A stretch of 21,694 nt of DNA from a virus: the IMG/VR virus record IMGVR_UViG_3300021364_000194, positions 1 through 21,694 of that record, one strand, 5' to 3'. The notes under the pieces are model-generated. The model worked only from the letters and a program-made list of their open reading frames with translations. It was not told the origin of the DNA and did no database searches. Positions 7,504-18,400 of this stretch are shown in pieces (the first letter of the stretch is position 1; every line of letters starts with the position of its first letter). The position numbers were made by a program, and so were the translations under genes.

Positions 7504-7902
7504 ATGAAAATGGAAGATGTCATTAAGGCATATATCACCCTACGCAACGAGAAGGATGCGATAGAAGGTGAGGTAAAGGATAAGGTGAAAGCCATCAAAG
7601 AGAAGATGGTAAAGCTAGAAGCCTACATAAAGAAACAAGCTGACGAACAAGGTGTTACATCATTCAAGACTGGTCATGGTACAGCGTTTGTAACTACTAC
7701 AGACTTTGCACAAGTAGCAGACTGGGATGCAATACTAGGTTTCATTAAACAGAATGAAGCATGGGATATGTTGGAGAAGCGTGTAAGTAAGAACGCAGTG
7801 CGTGGGTACATAGATGAACATAAAGAAGTACCTAGTGGTGTGAACTACGGCACTCGCATCGACATCAATGTTCGTAAGCCAAGTGCAAAGGTAGAAGAAT
7901 GA
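7504..7902 (+). CDS. Conserved phage replication-module protein, 132 residues
   Basis: Start ATG 7504 follows the helicase stop by one base, with GGGAGAG just upstream. The N-terminal third (residues about 5-48) is a long charged coiled coil rich in Lys and Glu. The rest has a compact pattern with SFKTGHGTAFVTT, a DWDAILGFIKQNEAWDMLEKRVSKNAVR helix pair (separated by a turn at QNEAW), and PSGVNYGTRIDINVRKP near the end. I recognise this layout as recurring in phage replication modules beside ssDNA-binding proteins, but it has no name or known activity that I can give. It overlaps the next gene (ATGA). A scaffold or accessory protein for the ssDNA-binding protein is a guess from position. Confidence 0.8.
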   Translation: MKMEDVIKAYITLRNEKDAIEGEVKDKVKAIKEKMVKLEAYIKKQADEQGVTSFKTGHGTAFVTTTDFAQVADWDAILGFIKQNEAWDMLEKRVSKNAVRGYIDEHKEVPSGVNYGTRIDINVRKPSAKVEE

Positions 7903-8570
7903 TACCTAGACTATCAACAAAAGGAATGGTGTTTTCGTTGTTGTCCGCTGCAGGAGACATCGACACTCTTGCCACAACACGTTTGTCGGTGATTGTTGTC
8001 GGTGCTAATCCCGCACTGTCAAAGAGCTTTTACAAAGGCGAGTACTTTGAAGAAACAATGAAACCAGATTGCTACTCGTTGAATGGCAAGACACCAGATA
8101 AAGATTGCGATGACCCTCAGTCAGACATGTGTGCATTGTGTCCACAGAATGCATGGGGTTCTCGTACCACGCCTACTGGTCAGCGTGTGAAAGCATGTGC
8201 TGATCAAAAGAGACTCGCAGTTGTATTGGCTGATGACCCCAAGGGTACAGTCTATCTACTGCAAGTAACCCCTACATCACTGAAGAACTTAAACGGATAC
8301 CAAAAGGTATTACAAAGCAAGTCTATATCTCCAGAGATAGCAAAGACTAGAGTAGCTATAAATACATCTCTTGGGTTTCCAAAGTTAGAGTTTGACTTTG
8401 GTGGTTTCGTAGAGGAATCCATACAAGAATACATTGACGCCTTGTGTGGTAGTGAAGAAGTCAAGATCGTAACTGGCGAGTTGTCTGCCTCAGAAAGACA
8501 ATTAACCTTCAGCGACTTTGGGTTTGCTGAAGAAAATGGTTTTACAGAAGGAGGTTCTAACCATGAGTAA
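7899..8570 (+). CDS. Conserved phage protein with probable zinc-binding cysteines
   Basis: A 223-residue protein. The conserved-looking core at residues 50-110 carries Cys58, Cys70, Cys78, Cys81 and Cys100 in the pattern C-x11-C-x7-C-x2-C-x18-C (CALCPQNAWGS is the centre), which would suit a structural zinc site. It then has alternating strands and an ordered C-terminal domain containing LTFSDFGF. Similar proteins sit directly upstream of phage ssDNA-binding proteins, so a role in single-strand DNA handling is plausible but not shown. The end of the gene contains the AGGAGG of the following gene, and its stop lies seven bases past that gene's ATG (8563), giving an 8-base overlap. Confidence 0.8.
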   Translation: MIPRLSTKGMVFSLLSAAGDIDTLATTRLSVIVVGANPALSKSFYKGEYFEETMKPDCYSLNGKTPDKDCDDPQSDMCALCPQNAWGSRTTPTGQRVKACADQKRLAVVLADDPKGTVYLLQVTPTSLKNLNGYQKVLQSKSISPEIAKTRVAINTSLGFPKLEFDFGGFVEESIQEYIDALCGSEEVKIVTGELSASERQLTFSDFGFAEENGFTEGGSNHE

Positions 8571-9276
8571 AACATTTACAACACCAAAGGGAGTTGCATA
8601 CTACCCTTACATTTCTGCACCTGACACTAAGTTCGATGAGCAGGGGCATTATAAAGTTAATCTGTGTATTCCAAAAGAAGAAGCAGAGCCAATCATCGAA
8701 CAGATTAAGGGTGAGTTGGTTGCAGGTATCAAGGCACTGAAAGAAGCCAAGCCTAACGCCAAGATTAAACAAGCACCACTGCCGTTTGAAGATGAGCTAG
8801 ATGATGACGATGAACCTACTGGTAACGTAATCATTAAGTTCAAATCAAAAGCCGCTTATAAACCTGCTGTCTTTGATAGCAAGGGTACACCTATGCTTAA
8901 CTCTAATATCTATGCAGGGTCTGTACTCAAGGTGAATGGGTCTATTGCTTTCTACAATTCACCTGCCGTTGGTGCAGGTACTACACTGCGACTAAGAGCA
9001 GTGCAGGTCATTGAGTATGTTGAAGGCTCTAGTGGTGCAGGTAAGTTTGGCTTTGAAGAAGAGACTGGGTTTACTATTGACGATACTGAGGAGGTTGAAG
9101 AGACCACGCCAGAAGTGGTTGTCGAAGAAAAACCTGCGAAGCCAGCCCAGGCAGCGAAGCCGACACCCAAACCACAACCCGTTGAGACGCCTGCTGTTAA
9201 AGAAGTAAGCTCTGATGCAGATGACTTAGCAAGTGAGATCGCTAACCTACTGGATGAGGTAAACACTGATGACTAA
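8563..9276 (+). CDS. Phage ssDNA-binding protein (OB-fold-like, DUF2815 type)
   Basis: I place the start at ATG 8563, 237 residues, because AGGAGG lies about ten bases upstream and the protein then begins MSKTFTTPKGVAYYPYISAPD, the normal start of this family; an in-frame TTG at 8518 only adds residues overlapping the previous gene. Residues 1-160 are strand-rich with aromatic residues typical of an OB fold (YKVNLCIP, VIIKFKSKAAYK, LRLRAVQVIEYV). An insertion at 75-87 is extremely acidic (a run of Asp/Glu). Residues 160-210 form a disordered Glu/Pro/Lys/Ala linker and the last 20 residues are acidic with a hydrophobic patch, as in T7 gp2.5 and bacterial SSB tails that recruit partners. It probably coats single strands for the polymerase and helicases. 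Confidence 0.88.
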   Translation: MSKTFTTPKGVAYYPYISAPDTKFDEQGHYKVNLCIPKEEAEPIIEQIKGELVAGIKALKEAKPNAKIKQAPLPFEDELDDDDEPTGNVIIKFKSKAAYKPAVFDSKGTPMLNSNIYAGSVLKVNGSIAFYNSPAVGAGTTLRLRAVQVIEYVEGSSGAGKFGFEEETGFTIDDTEEVEETTPEVVVEEKPAKPAQAAKPTPKPQPVETPAVKEVSSDADDLASEIANLLDEVNTDD

Positions 9277-9547
9277 ACCCTTGGACTTTACCAAGGTTGA
9301 GGCATTAAGGCGACACATGTTGTTGAGTGTGCGAGACATAGCTATGGTATTAGGTGTGTCTCGTATGACCTACTATGGTTGGCTGAAAGGTAAACCATTG
9401 CGTAAATCTAACGATGCTAAGGTAAGGGAGAAGCTACGGCAGTTGTTGGATATTATGAAAGAAGGTTGGCCTCAACCAGAGGTGATAGCTCTTGAGTCTG
9501 TTGCTCGTAGGCAAAGACTTCTTGAGTTATTGGATGATAACAGTTAA
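9269..9547 (+). CDS. Small HTH DNA-binding protein
   Basis: A 92-residue protein whose residues about 18-41 form a clear helix-turn-helix (LLSVRDIAMVLGVSRMTYYGWLKG), close to the Cro/XRE or MerR-like pattern. The remainder is a basic helix and an Arg/Leu-rich C-terminus. It overlaps the ssDNA-binding gene by eight bases (start ATG 9269). It could regulate phage genes or act in replication initiation; nothing in the sequence distinguishes these. It is the last gene before the hairpin-containing gap upstream of the primase-helicase. Confidence 0.82.
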   Translation: MTKPLDFTKVEALRRHMLLSVRDIAMVLGVSRMTYYGWLKGKPLRKSNDAKVREKLRQLLDIMKEGWPQPEVIALESVARRQRLLELLDDNS

Positions 9548-9555
9548 GCTAATGA

Positions 9556-9592
9556 AGGGCAGAGGGGTCAATCCGAAACACCTCTCTGTCCT
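9556..9592 (+). other. 13-bp RNA hairpin between HTH gene and primase-helicase
   Basis: The only gap of note in the plus-strand operon (9548-9609) holds an inverted repeat: GGGCAGAGGGGT at 9557-9568 pairs with ACCTCTCTGTCC at 9580-9591, including two G-U pairs, and A9556-T9592 extends it to 13 pairs. The loop is 11 bases. No T-run follows (TATTCAAAGG), so it is not a classic intrinsic terminator. An RNase III-type processing stem, a partial terminator, or a structure near the primase ribosome site (AAAGGA at 9597-9602) are the candidates. Confidence 0.6.
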
Positions 9593-9609
9593 ATTCAAAG
9601 GACAGTGGA

Positions 9610-12447
9610 ATGGATACGCTAGGATTTTTACAGCGAGTCCTACCGTCTGAAGGATACTATGTTTCTATTGTAGTGAACCCCGATGGGAGAAAGCAGGGGT
9701 TCTTTCAGACTGTAGAAGAACTTGCAACAGCTTGCATAAGATTAGATAAAGCAGGCAACAACACATACTTTGCTATATCTTCTTTTTGTACAAAGGAAAA
9801 CAGAAAGCAAGAGAACGTAAATAAAACAAAGGTTATCGCCATAGATGTTGATTGTGGTGATGGCAAACCTTTTGCCGATTGGCGAGAAGGACTTACTGCA
9901 TTACAAGATTATATAGTTAGGATGAAACTACCAAAGCCTATGATAGTAGGTAGTGGTAATGGACTGCATGTATACTGGGTACTCAAACGAGAACTAGACC
10001 CAGACGAATGGAAGCCTATAGCTAACGCAGTAAAGGCTTCAGCACTCGACAAAGGTTTCAAAGCAGACGCAGGGTTGATAGCTAATAGCTCCCTTGTGTT
10101 ACGCCCTATCGGAACACACAACCCCAAGAATGGTAAAGAGGTTAAGCTACTTATAGATGCTGAACCCATAGACCCAGAGGAACTTACTGGTAGGCTACAT
10201 GATTACGTGCTTTCCACAGGGCCCGCTGCGGTACGACAAACATCTGACAACTCGTTGCTAAACAATCTCTCTGCCACCGTAGAGTTCCCACCATCTATTA
10301 GTTCTTCTATCTATAACAAATGCCAACAAGTTAAGTACGCTGTGGATAACCAAGACTCAGTTACTGAACCAGTGTGGTACAACGCTATAGGCATTGCCGC
10401 CTATTGTATAGACCCAGAAGACACTGCACGAAGATGGAGTGAGAACTACCCTGCTTATTCAGAAGAAGCAACTATGTCTAAGCTACGGCACTGGAAAGAT
10501 GGTGCTACTGGCCCAACTACTTGTGCTAAGTTTGATGTAGACAATCCTAATGGATGTAAGGGTTGTAAGTATAAGGGCAAGATAACTAGTCCTATAAGAC
10601 TTGGAGTTAGCTACCAAGAGGTACAGCTACAAGAAACACTTGATAAGAATGCCAGTCAAGTACAGTTACCTAAACCGTTCAAGCGAACTAAAGATGGCAT
10701 CAAGATAACGATAGACGATACAGATATAGATGTATGTAGGTTTGATATATACCCAGTATCATACGGAAAGGATGAGTCACTAGGCTACGAAACAGTTAGA
10801 TACCACTGGAAAAGACCCCACGTTGGTTGGCAAGAACTGGTGTTACGTCAAGCATACTTGACTGAAGGGCATCGTGAATTTGCTACGGCTATAGCAGACC
10901 AAGGTATTGTCTTGTATAACAAGAAACAGACGGAGTTTTTTCAGCTTATGTTACGAACTTATATGGATGAACTGAGGCAGATAAGGTCGATGTCAAACCT
11001 ATATGCCTCGATGGGATGGAAAGAGAACAACACACAATTTGTTCTGGGTAATACGTTGTTTCGCAGTACAGGCGGAGAAGTGACAAAGGATACAATCTCG
11101 CTGACCTCGGCATCAAACAAGACTAGCCAAGACTTATACAGCACCAAAGGTACAGTACAGAACTGGGTAGAGCTAACCAACTTACTAGAGAAAGCAGGTA
11201 TGCCTTGGCATATGTTTGCATTAGGCATTGGGTTCTCTGCACCACTGTATAACTTTACTGGATTAAAAGGACTTACAATCTCTCTGTATGGCCCAACTGG
11301 TGGAGGTAAAACACTGGCACAGTACTGGGTACAATCCATTTACGGAGACCCAGAGAAGCTACACTTCACAGCTAAGTACACACAGAACTCTCTGTTTAGT
11401 AGGCTAGGGTTGTACAGCAATCTACCACTGACAGTAGACGAAGTAACCATGATGCAAGACAGAGAGGTTGGTGACTTCTGCTATTGGGTATCACAAGGTA
11501 GAGACAAGGCTAGGCTCAATCGTAATGCAGAGGAACGTGATGCTAAGACATGGGCAACACCAGTTATAGTATCTACTAACAAGTCTTTACAAAGTAAGTT
11601 AATAGCTAGTGGGTTAGAAACAGATGCACAGATGGCTCGACTACTGGAGATACCTATACCATCTCATAGATTATTTACCAAAGACTCAAGCACTGGTCGT
11701 AAGATATACAACCTAATCAACTCGAACTACGGGGAGGTAGGGCAAGTATATGTCAACAAGTTGATGGAGCTTGGTTCAGATGTAATCCAGGGGATGATAG
11801 AGCAAGCAACAAATGATTTCCAAGGTAAGTACAAGTCCAAGTTTACTGGTGAAGAAAGATACTGGGAGCAAGCTATCATACTAGCTGACCTTGGGTTGAA
11901 GCTAGCAGACGATTGGAACTTAATTAAGTTTGACTACACAGTAGCTACCGAGTGGGTACTGGCACAGCTAGGAGCAATCCGTAGAACAGTACAAGACAAC
12001 AAGGTTGATGCCTTTGATCTGATAGCAGAGTACCTAAATGATTCAGCAGGCGCTGCAGTAACAGTAATGCACACATCCACCAACAAGCCTACAGTTGATT
12101 TATCTCGCATGCCACGAGCTGACATAAGAGTTCGATTCGATATATACCGTAACTCTGAAGTCGAAGACTTTGACAAGGGTACAATAATGATTGATCGCAC
12201 TCACTTCCGTAAATGGTTGTCTGTACGAGGAGCTGACTATAAATCATTCACACAAGAACTTGCTGAGGAGAACGTAGTAGCTACACCTAAATCACAGAAG
12301 TTCTATCTAGGTAAGGACACACCAGTTAAACTAGGGCAATCGTATGTGATAGGTGTTAACCTCAACCACCCAAGGTTGATGGGTATACTGGATGCTGTTG
12401 AGTCAGAGATTGAAGACCTCACTCAAGGTAAGTTTAAATTAGTTTAG
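9610..12447 (+). CDS. AEP primase fused to DUF927-like helicase
   Basis: A 945-residue replication initiator and priming enzyme. Residues about 1-200 look like an archaeo-eukaryotic primase domain: Asp79 and Asp81 in AIDVDCGDG as the metal-binding pair, His120 in GSGNGLHVYW, and Arg165 in LRPIGTHNPKNG. A zinc-knuckle-like element follows with Cys305, Cys316 and Cys319 (NPNGCKGC). The C-terminal half is a DUF927-type P-loop ATPase: Walker A GPTGGGKT at 561-568, Walker B Asp610-Glu611 in LTVDEVTMM, and a sensor-1-like VIVSTNKS near 652-659. Such fusions both prime and unwind DNA, so the phage would need no separate DnaG or DnaB type genes. The start ATG 9610 has AAAGGA seven bases upstream. It ends the plus-strand operon and overlaps the opposing giant gene by nine bases. 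Confidence 0.93.
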   Translation: MDTLGFLQRVLPSEGYYVSIVVNPDGRKQGFFQTVEELATACIRLDKAGNNTYFAISSFCTKENRKQENVNKTKVIAIDVDCGDGKPFADWREGLTALQDYIVRMKLPKPMIVGSGNGLHVYWVLKRELDPDEWKPIANAVKASALDKGFKADAGLIANSSLVLRPIGTHNPKNGKEVKLLIDAEPIDPEELTGRLHDYVLSTGPAAVRQTSDNSLLNNLSATVEFPPSISSSIYNKCQQVKYAVDNQDSVTEPVWYNAIGIAAYCIDPEDTARRWSENYPAYSEEATMSKLRHWKDGATGPTTCAKFDVDNPNGCKGCKYKGKITSPIRLGVSYQEVQLQETLDKNASQVQLPKPFKRTKDGIKITIDDTDIDVCRFDIYPVSYGKDESLGYETVRYHWKRPHVGWQELVLRQAYLTEGHREFATAIADQGIVLYNKKQTEFFQLMLRTYMDELRQIRSMSNLYASMGWKENNTQFVLGNTLFRSTGGEVTKDTISLTSASNKTSQDLYSTKGTVQNWVELTNLLEKAGMPWHMFALGIGFSAPLYNFTGLKGLTISLYGPTGGGKTLAQYWVQSIYGDPEKLHFTAKYTQNSLFSRLGLYSNLPLTVDEVTMMQDREVGDFCYWVSQGRDKARLNRNAEERDAKTWATPVIVSTNKSLQSKLIASGLETDAQMARLLEIPIPSHRLFTKDSSTGRKIYNLINSNYGEVGQVYVNKLMELGSDVIQGMIEQATNDFQGKYKSKFTGEERYWEQAIILADLGLKLADDWNLIKFDYTVATEWVLAQLGAIRRTVQDNKVDAFDLIAEYLNDSAGAAVTVMHTSTNKPTVDLSRMPRADIRVRFDIYRNSEVEDFDKGTIMIDRTHFRKWLSVRGADYKSFTQELAEENVVATPKSQKFYLGKDTPVKLGQSYVIGVNLNHPRLMGILDAVESEIEDLTQGKFKLV
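12439..12447. other. Tail-to-tail overlap of convergent operons
   Basis: The primase-helicase stop (TAG at 12445-12447, plus strand) lies inside the end of the giant gene, and the giant gene stop (TAA at 12441-12439, minus strand) lies inside the primase gene. Nine bases are shared and there is no spacer and no visible hairpin with a T-run nearby. This is where early replication and late virion transcription units meet. Confidence 0.85.
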
Positions 12448-15400
12448 CGATACACCGTAGAAGTTTTCTATTAGGTCACTAACATTATCTCTAGTACTCT
12501 TAGGCGTAGTCTTTAAGAACCTTGCACCTGCGCCTTCTGATGCAGACTTAGCGGCTCTCTTAGCCTTACCTCTGAAGTCATCTATAAAGAACGGAGACTT
12601 CTTACCATGTACACTGTTATGTTCTTTAACTGCTCTTTCTATATCTCTCATAGCTCTCCTATCTTTCATTAGGAAAGCTCTTACCCATTCATCTCTAAAG
12701 CTTTTAGTAATCTCTTTTTGATTGTCTACTATCCTCTTTGTTATTCGTATGGCATCATTAACCCTTGATGCTTCTTTAGGATAGAAACCTAAAAACCTCA
12801 TAACTGTAGCACCTGTGCCTACATCTTTAACTACTGTATATCCTCTTGCGTTTATGACATCACCAGTGTCCAAGTATATTGCTGTATCTGCAATGTTACG
12901 CAGTCCTGCAATGGGTGAGTTCTGTGCTATACGCATCAACTCGTTACCCTTATTACTTTTAGTTGGCAACATTGCTAGATCATATGCCATTGTAGCACCA
13001 CCATATCCTGCTGCGAACAATGGCCCTGCAAAGTTTTTCAGTTCTTGGACGGTGCTCGCTCCTGGCAAAAACACACCTGTCAATGGAAACAAATCACCCA
13101 GAGATAATCTGCTACCTATTGTACCACCAACGGCAACATAATCACCTGCACCACGTAAGTAAAATTCTGGAGTTCCTACGAAACTACTTAAGAAGTTTGC
13201 TATTTGTACCTCTGTAGGTACAGAACCTTTTGCTCCAACTAAACCACCGAACTTAGCACGTAGCGTATCTATAATGTCTAGTAGATCTTCTGCCCCTGGC
13301 AGACCTTTCAACCCTGCCACTAAGAACAATGCAGACAAGTAATACACTCTACCTTGCGGAGGCAATACTCTGACAATCTGTGTAGCAATGACTTGGAATT
13401 GTTTATACATATATAGATATTGTGCCCATCCGCCTCTAGCAATCGGGGGGCGATTGTACATAGCGTAGTCACCTTGAGATTTGGTAACCATCTCATTGAC
13501 CTTATCTTCTATGTAATACAAGTCAGGGTTATCAGCAGGTATAACAACATCCGATAGCTGGTCATCAACTAAGAAGTCGCCATCTTTTAGATTTGGATTA
13601 GCTGCCATACGTCTTTTCTTTTCTAGCCTGTATGTAGCTAACGCAACTGCTCTTCTATTTATCTGCTCAGCTGTAGCAAACACAGACATGTAACCTCGGC
13701 TTACAGCCGTGGCTGTACCATTCTGAAAGAAGTTGCCACGAGCACGACCTGCTAGCGAGTTAACCAGGGCAGCGTCAAGAATACCACGTTTAGTCTGTCG
13801 GTATATAAACTGAGCTTCATCTTCACTCAGTCCGTATGTACCATAGTTACTATTATCTATTACGTTTTTCTTAATCCAATCTGGGTCTCCCCATCCAGGC
13901 CGTTTTAAATTCATGTTAGCTCGTGATAAAGCTGCAGTTGTATTCGCCCAACCATAACCTCCACCAATACCTGTCTTGGTATTGTAGGTTGCCATCAACG
14001 GAAGCGCCATCAAAGGCTGAGACACTAGGTTGATAAGACCTGCGGCTATACTACCACCTAACTGGAACAAGACAGCCAGTGATTTAAACTGTGACAACGT
14101 ATCTGATTTAGAAAATGCATCTTCAGCAGACACAGCTATATCACCCTGCTGTGAATAAAACTCTAGTAGTTCAGCAGCTTTGTCTTTGTACCTGTTAGCT
14201 TTACCTTTTGGTTTTGCTACCTGTTCTCTATTATATTTATCTACGTATTTATATTCAGCAGCTGGAGACCCAGGGGATTCACCTGCTGTTTCTATGTACA
14301 TACGCAACATTCTGTCGAATTTTTCTTGCGCTATCATAGTTGCTTCTTTGTTGTCACCTTGTCTAGCAGCTAATAACTCTTGGTATACGTTATCAACATA
14401 CTTCTTAGGTAACTGCCAGTTATTCGTGTCTGCCATAACTATATCTATGTCAGTTCTATGTTCGTTCTTGGCAGCAATCGCAGCTTGCGACTCTATTGTT
14501 TCAGCTATAGCTCTGAACACATCTTTATCAAAACCTTCAACAAAATCTTTCATGAGAGTATTTCTTGCTTTCTCATGTTGTCTTGTTAAAGCTACAACAA
14601 TACGTTCACGCTCTATTGGATCTATATCAATACCTAAAGTATTTAATACATTGGCAAACTCATCGTAATTAAAAGATGTAACACTGCTTGTACCACCTGA
14701 TGTGTCTTCTACTATGGCTACTGCTGTTACTTTCTGAGTTAATGTTTCGTTTGGCTTACCACTAACTGGAACTTCAAACACAGTGTCTTTTATAGCTGTG
14801 TTATAATCTTTAGCCATAACAGCAAGTTTATCTGGGTCATCGTCTTGATAGTATGGGAATGCACTAGAGAATCTAGGATCTATCTTTGTTGGATTACCAT
14901 TCTCATCATACATTTGGAAACGTAACTGTTTCTTACCCCGTCTTTTAATAGGTGTATACCCAGCAAAGATACCCTGCTTGGCAAACACATTAGCGTTCAT
15001 CAGCTGAGTCTCTGTAATTATTTGATTCTTTATAGGCTTTTGAATTAGATCCATTACAACTTGATCACGAGGTTTGCCTTCTTTGTTAGGATCAACCAAG
15101 TCATACTTATTCATACGCTCTAGGCCAGATACCATGTTAGTCATATCTATCTGGTCATCTGGATTCTTTTGATTCCATTCGTTTATTATGTTGATGGCTA
15201 GTTGAGTTGGTTTGCTTTCGTTAGCTGAGTCGTCACTCTTCATAGCTTTAAGATCATTCACGGCTTCTGACTGCCATAAAGCTCTTGTAATTCCGTTAAG
15301 GAAAGCCTCTGAATCTCTTACACCTTTTGCTGTCGGGCGCATTTTACCATCGGACTGTCTTGCATTTGCCTGATACAACTTAGAAAATACTTCTTGTATT

Positions 15401-18400
15401 TCTGCAAACACGCCCATATCAGCCGCAGTAAACTGACTACTTAATCCTTGTATCTTATCTCTGTTTGCTTCGTACTGTCTTATAGCACCTAGATATTTAC
15501 CAAGAGCCACTCTGGCTTGGATGTAGTTTAAACCTTCACGCTGCGCCAGATACACTTCTCTCATTAGTGCATGACGTTCATTATTTTCTGGATCCCAGTC
15601 TGGTACTAGTGGCCCTGATTGTTGCTTAAGACCACCTTGCTCAAACTCAAATCCGTTTTTAATCTGTGCATCTGTCAGCTGAGTTTCTGCTAATGCTTGA
15701 GCTAATACTGGTTGATTGAGGATTGGTCTTTTGGTCAACGGATCTTGTACAACTATATCACCATATTCTTTTAGCTTTGATTCTGTTGCTATGGTTTTAA
15801 AATACTCATGACCAAAGGCAAGTATCTTACCTACTGCTACCTCTTCATCTGAGGTTAAGGCTTTACTGTTTAGTCCAAGCCATCTAGCTCTCGTTGCTGA
15901 TCTAGTTATATGATCTACTTCAGACAGGATTGACTTAGCTGTCTGTGCTTGTCGTCTAAAGATGTCAAACATCAAACTTAGACCTAGGCTTTTGTTTGCC
16001 ATGTTGTCTAATGTTTGTACTTGTTCTGCAGCCCTACCTAAATTTTCAGTTAGTTTACGACTGCCTATTGTTTTTACTATGCTGTTCATGTTGGATTCGC
16101 CAACAGACACATACATTTGCCTGAAACTGTCAGAACCTAAGTTAAGGGTTGCTGCAGAGAACATACCAACATTAGAAGTAGCAAGAGCTTCTATGTTTAG
16201 TGCTACTTGTTTTGGACTTACACCACCTGGGATCTCTCCGTCACGTACATAACGTCTCAACTGGTTGACCCAATATGGAGCGCTGTCCATCCAATTCTTA
16301 ACGCCTAACTTGTTCAGTATCTTTTGTATGAAGTTAGCTATCTTCGCTACAGTGCTAGTTTCTAAAGCACCAACGTAGTTAGCCATAGCTTCTTCAATAG
16401 CTACATACTTATCGACTTTATGGTTCTGCATGTATAAGTCAGCAGAGTCTTTTAAGAATGGGCTAGTGTTATAAATGTTATCTAAGAATGTTTTGAGCTG
16501 GCTCTCTTTTACCAACGAACGTAGCCCAAAGTGACCCATAGATTCGTGAACTAAAGTAAATTTTAGATGCTGCTCACCATGAATGTAATCACTGAAGATA
16601 GCTATTTCTTTACCAATAGACATACCTGAAATCATTTTATTTTCTACATCAGGTCGTGCAGCTATAATACGATTATACAACTCTGGATTTACTTGTTGCA
16701 GATCTGCTAAGTCTTTAGCCACTGTGAGGTTGGGCTTGTTAGTAAACTTGCTAAGCATATTCCTAGCTAGAAGTTTAGCCTTGCCAACTGTCATAACTTT
16801 TACTGGCTTGTCGTCATCAAATAAAAGTGTGTTACCTTTTTCAGCTATACCCATGTCAGCAAAAATATCATCAAGGTCAGTATCTTGAACTAGATCAGTA
16901 TCAAGTGTGGATACCTCACCTCTCTTTAGTTTAGTACCTTTAGATCTAGGATTAAAAAGTTTTACCTGTCCTGTGCTTACCATGTCTCGTGCTAGGGCTT
17001 GGTTCTTTTCCCCCATGTAACCACTAAGCATAGACTCAAAGGTCTCTCTTTCTTCAGCTGATAATTGTTTAGCTTCCATTTCTTTACGGGCTTTGACTTT
17101 ATCTTCTTGCGTAATATTTGACGCCATTAGATTTAAAAGTCTGTTCTCTTCCATAGTAACAGGAGACAACTTGAATCCATTTATAGGATATTCTTTGCCA
17201 AGTCTGTTGATACCGTATGTATTGTGTGGTCTCAGCTTTAGCTTACCACTAGCATCAAAGTACATGCTCAACGGCTTACCATTTATTTCATAAGTTAGAT
17301 CTGGTTTTATCTTTGATGTGCCTTGGTACAACCTGTTTAGTTGTTGCACTGCTGGAGAGTTTTCACTCTTGATTATATCAGTCTTGATAGTACCAATGAG
17401 TACAGCCATCTTTCGTGCTAATGCAACTGGCCCTTTTGTTTTGTCTGAGTATATGGCAGCAGACATACCACCAAAGCTAGTAAGTTCTACCTCATTGGTT
17501 TCTATATTGTTTTCAATTATCTGTTCTGAACTAAACGTTGCTGATTCTATCTGATTATAACTAGCAAAAGATGCATCTGTTTTTAGTAGTCTTTTAAGTG
17601 ATGGTAGTGCACCTACGTTTATAGCAACATCAAACCACAACGTGTTTGTCTCTGCGTTTAAATTACCTTGGGCTAGCCCAAGAGGAACTACCCTAGTTAC
17701 AGCACTTACAAACTCTGGTCGTTTTATCTTAAAGTTAGCTAGGTAGTCTCTGCCTTCTTTATTGTTTTCATTAAACAAAGAAGCATCTAACAGATACTGG
17801 AATAAAGACTCCATCTGTTGAGTGTTAAATGATTTAACACCTCGGCTTTCTAGCTTCATATTGTCTAGAGTATATATAATTATTTTAGTAGCAACTGAAT
17901 CAGACAATAGTTCTAAAGCACTACTTCCATCAGGTTGTAGTCTATTAGTCCATACATCACGAGCTTGCTGTGGAGTCAGTTTGTCTAGCTCACCTCGTAG
18001 ATTCTTTGGAAAGTCTTCTCTCTTAGGTGCGTCTTCAGCTGGTCTGTTTGCATCCCATTGTTCTTTTACGTTTAGCGTTTCAACAGGTTTACGATCTCTT
18101 GGGTCAACTTGTTGTGGTTTCTTTGTCGTTGTCGTTTCACTCTTCGTGACATCAGGGGCAACCTTTCGTTTGCCACGTTTAAGAGATGCCGCTTTAGTTG
18201 GCCCTGCAACATCACTAACAACCCTACCATCTGCTATAAGCTGGGTTCGTGTAACACCATCATCGTCTGTAAAAGTTCTTTCTATTATGTCATCGTCTTT
18301 TACGCTTTCTTTGGTCTCCGACTTCTTCTCCTCGGCATTGACGGTAGTGTCTCGTTCCGTGTCAGCCTGAACACTCTGCTTTTTGACTTTACCTTTTTTG

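Noticed and set aside
8518-8562. TTG start giving a 252-residue ssDNA-binding protein
   Set aside because: The ATG at 8563 has AGGAGG at a good distance and begins the family-typical sequence; the extension only re-reads the end of the upstream gene in another frame.
9011-9208. Basic 65-codon frame inside the ssDNA-binding protein gene
   Set aside because: Unlike the nested gene at 18300-18518 it has no Shine-Dalgarno site and no family resemblance; its Arg/Leu richness follows from the Glu/Lys-rich linker read out of frame.
9556-9592. Intrinsic terminator ending the replication operon before the primase
   Set aside because: The stem is strong but is not followed by a T-run, and the next gene belongs functionally to the same module, so I list it as a hairpin of uncertain role.
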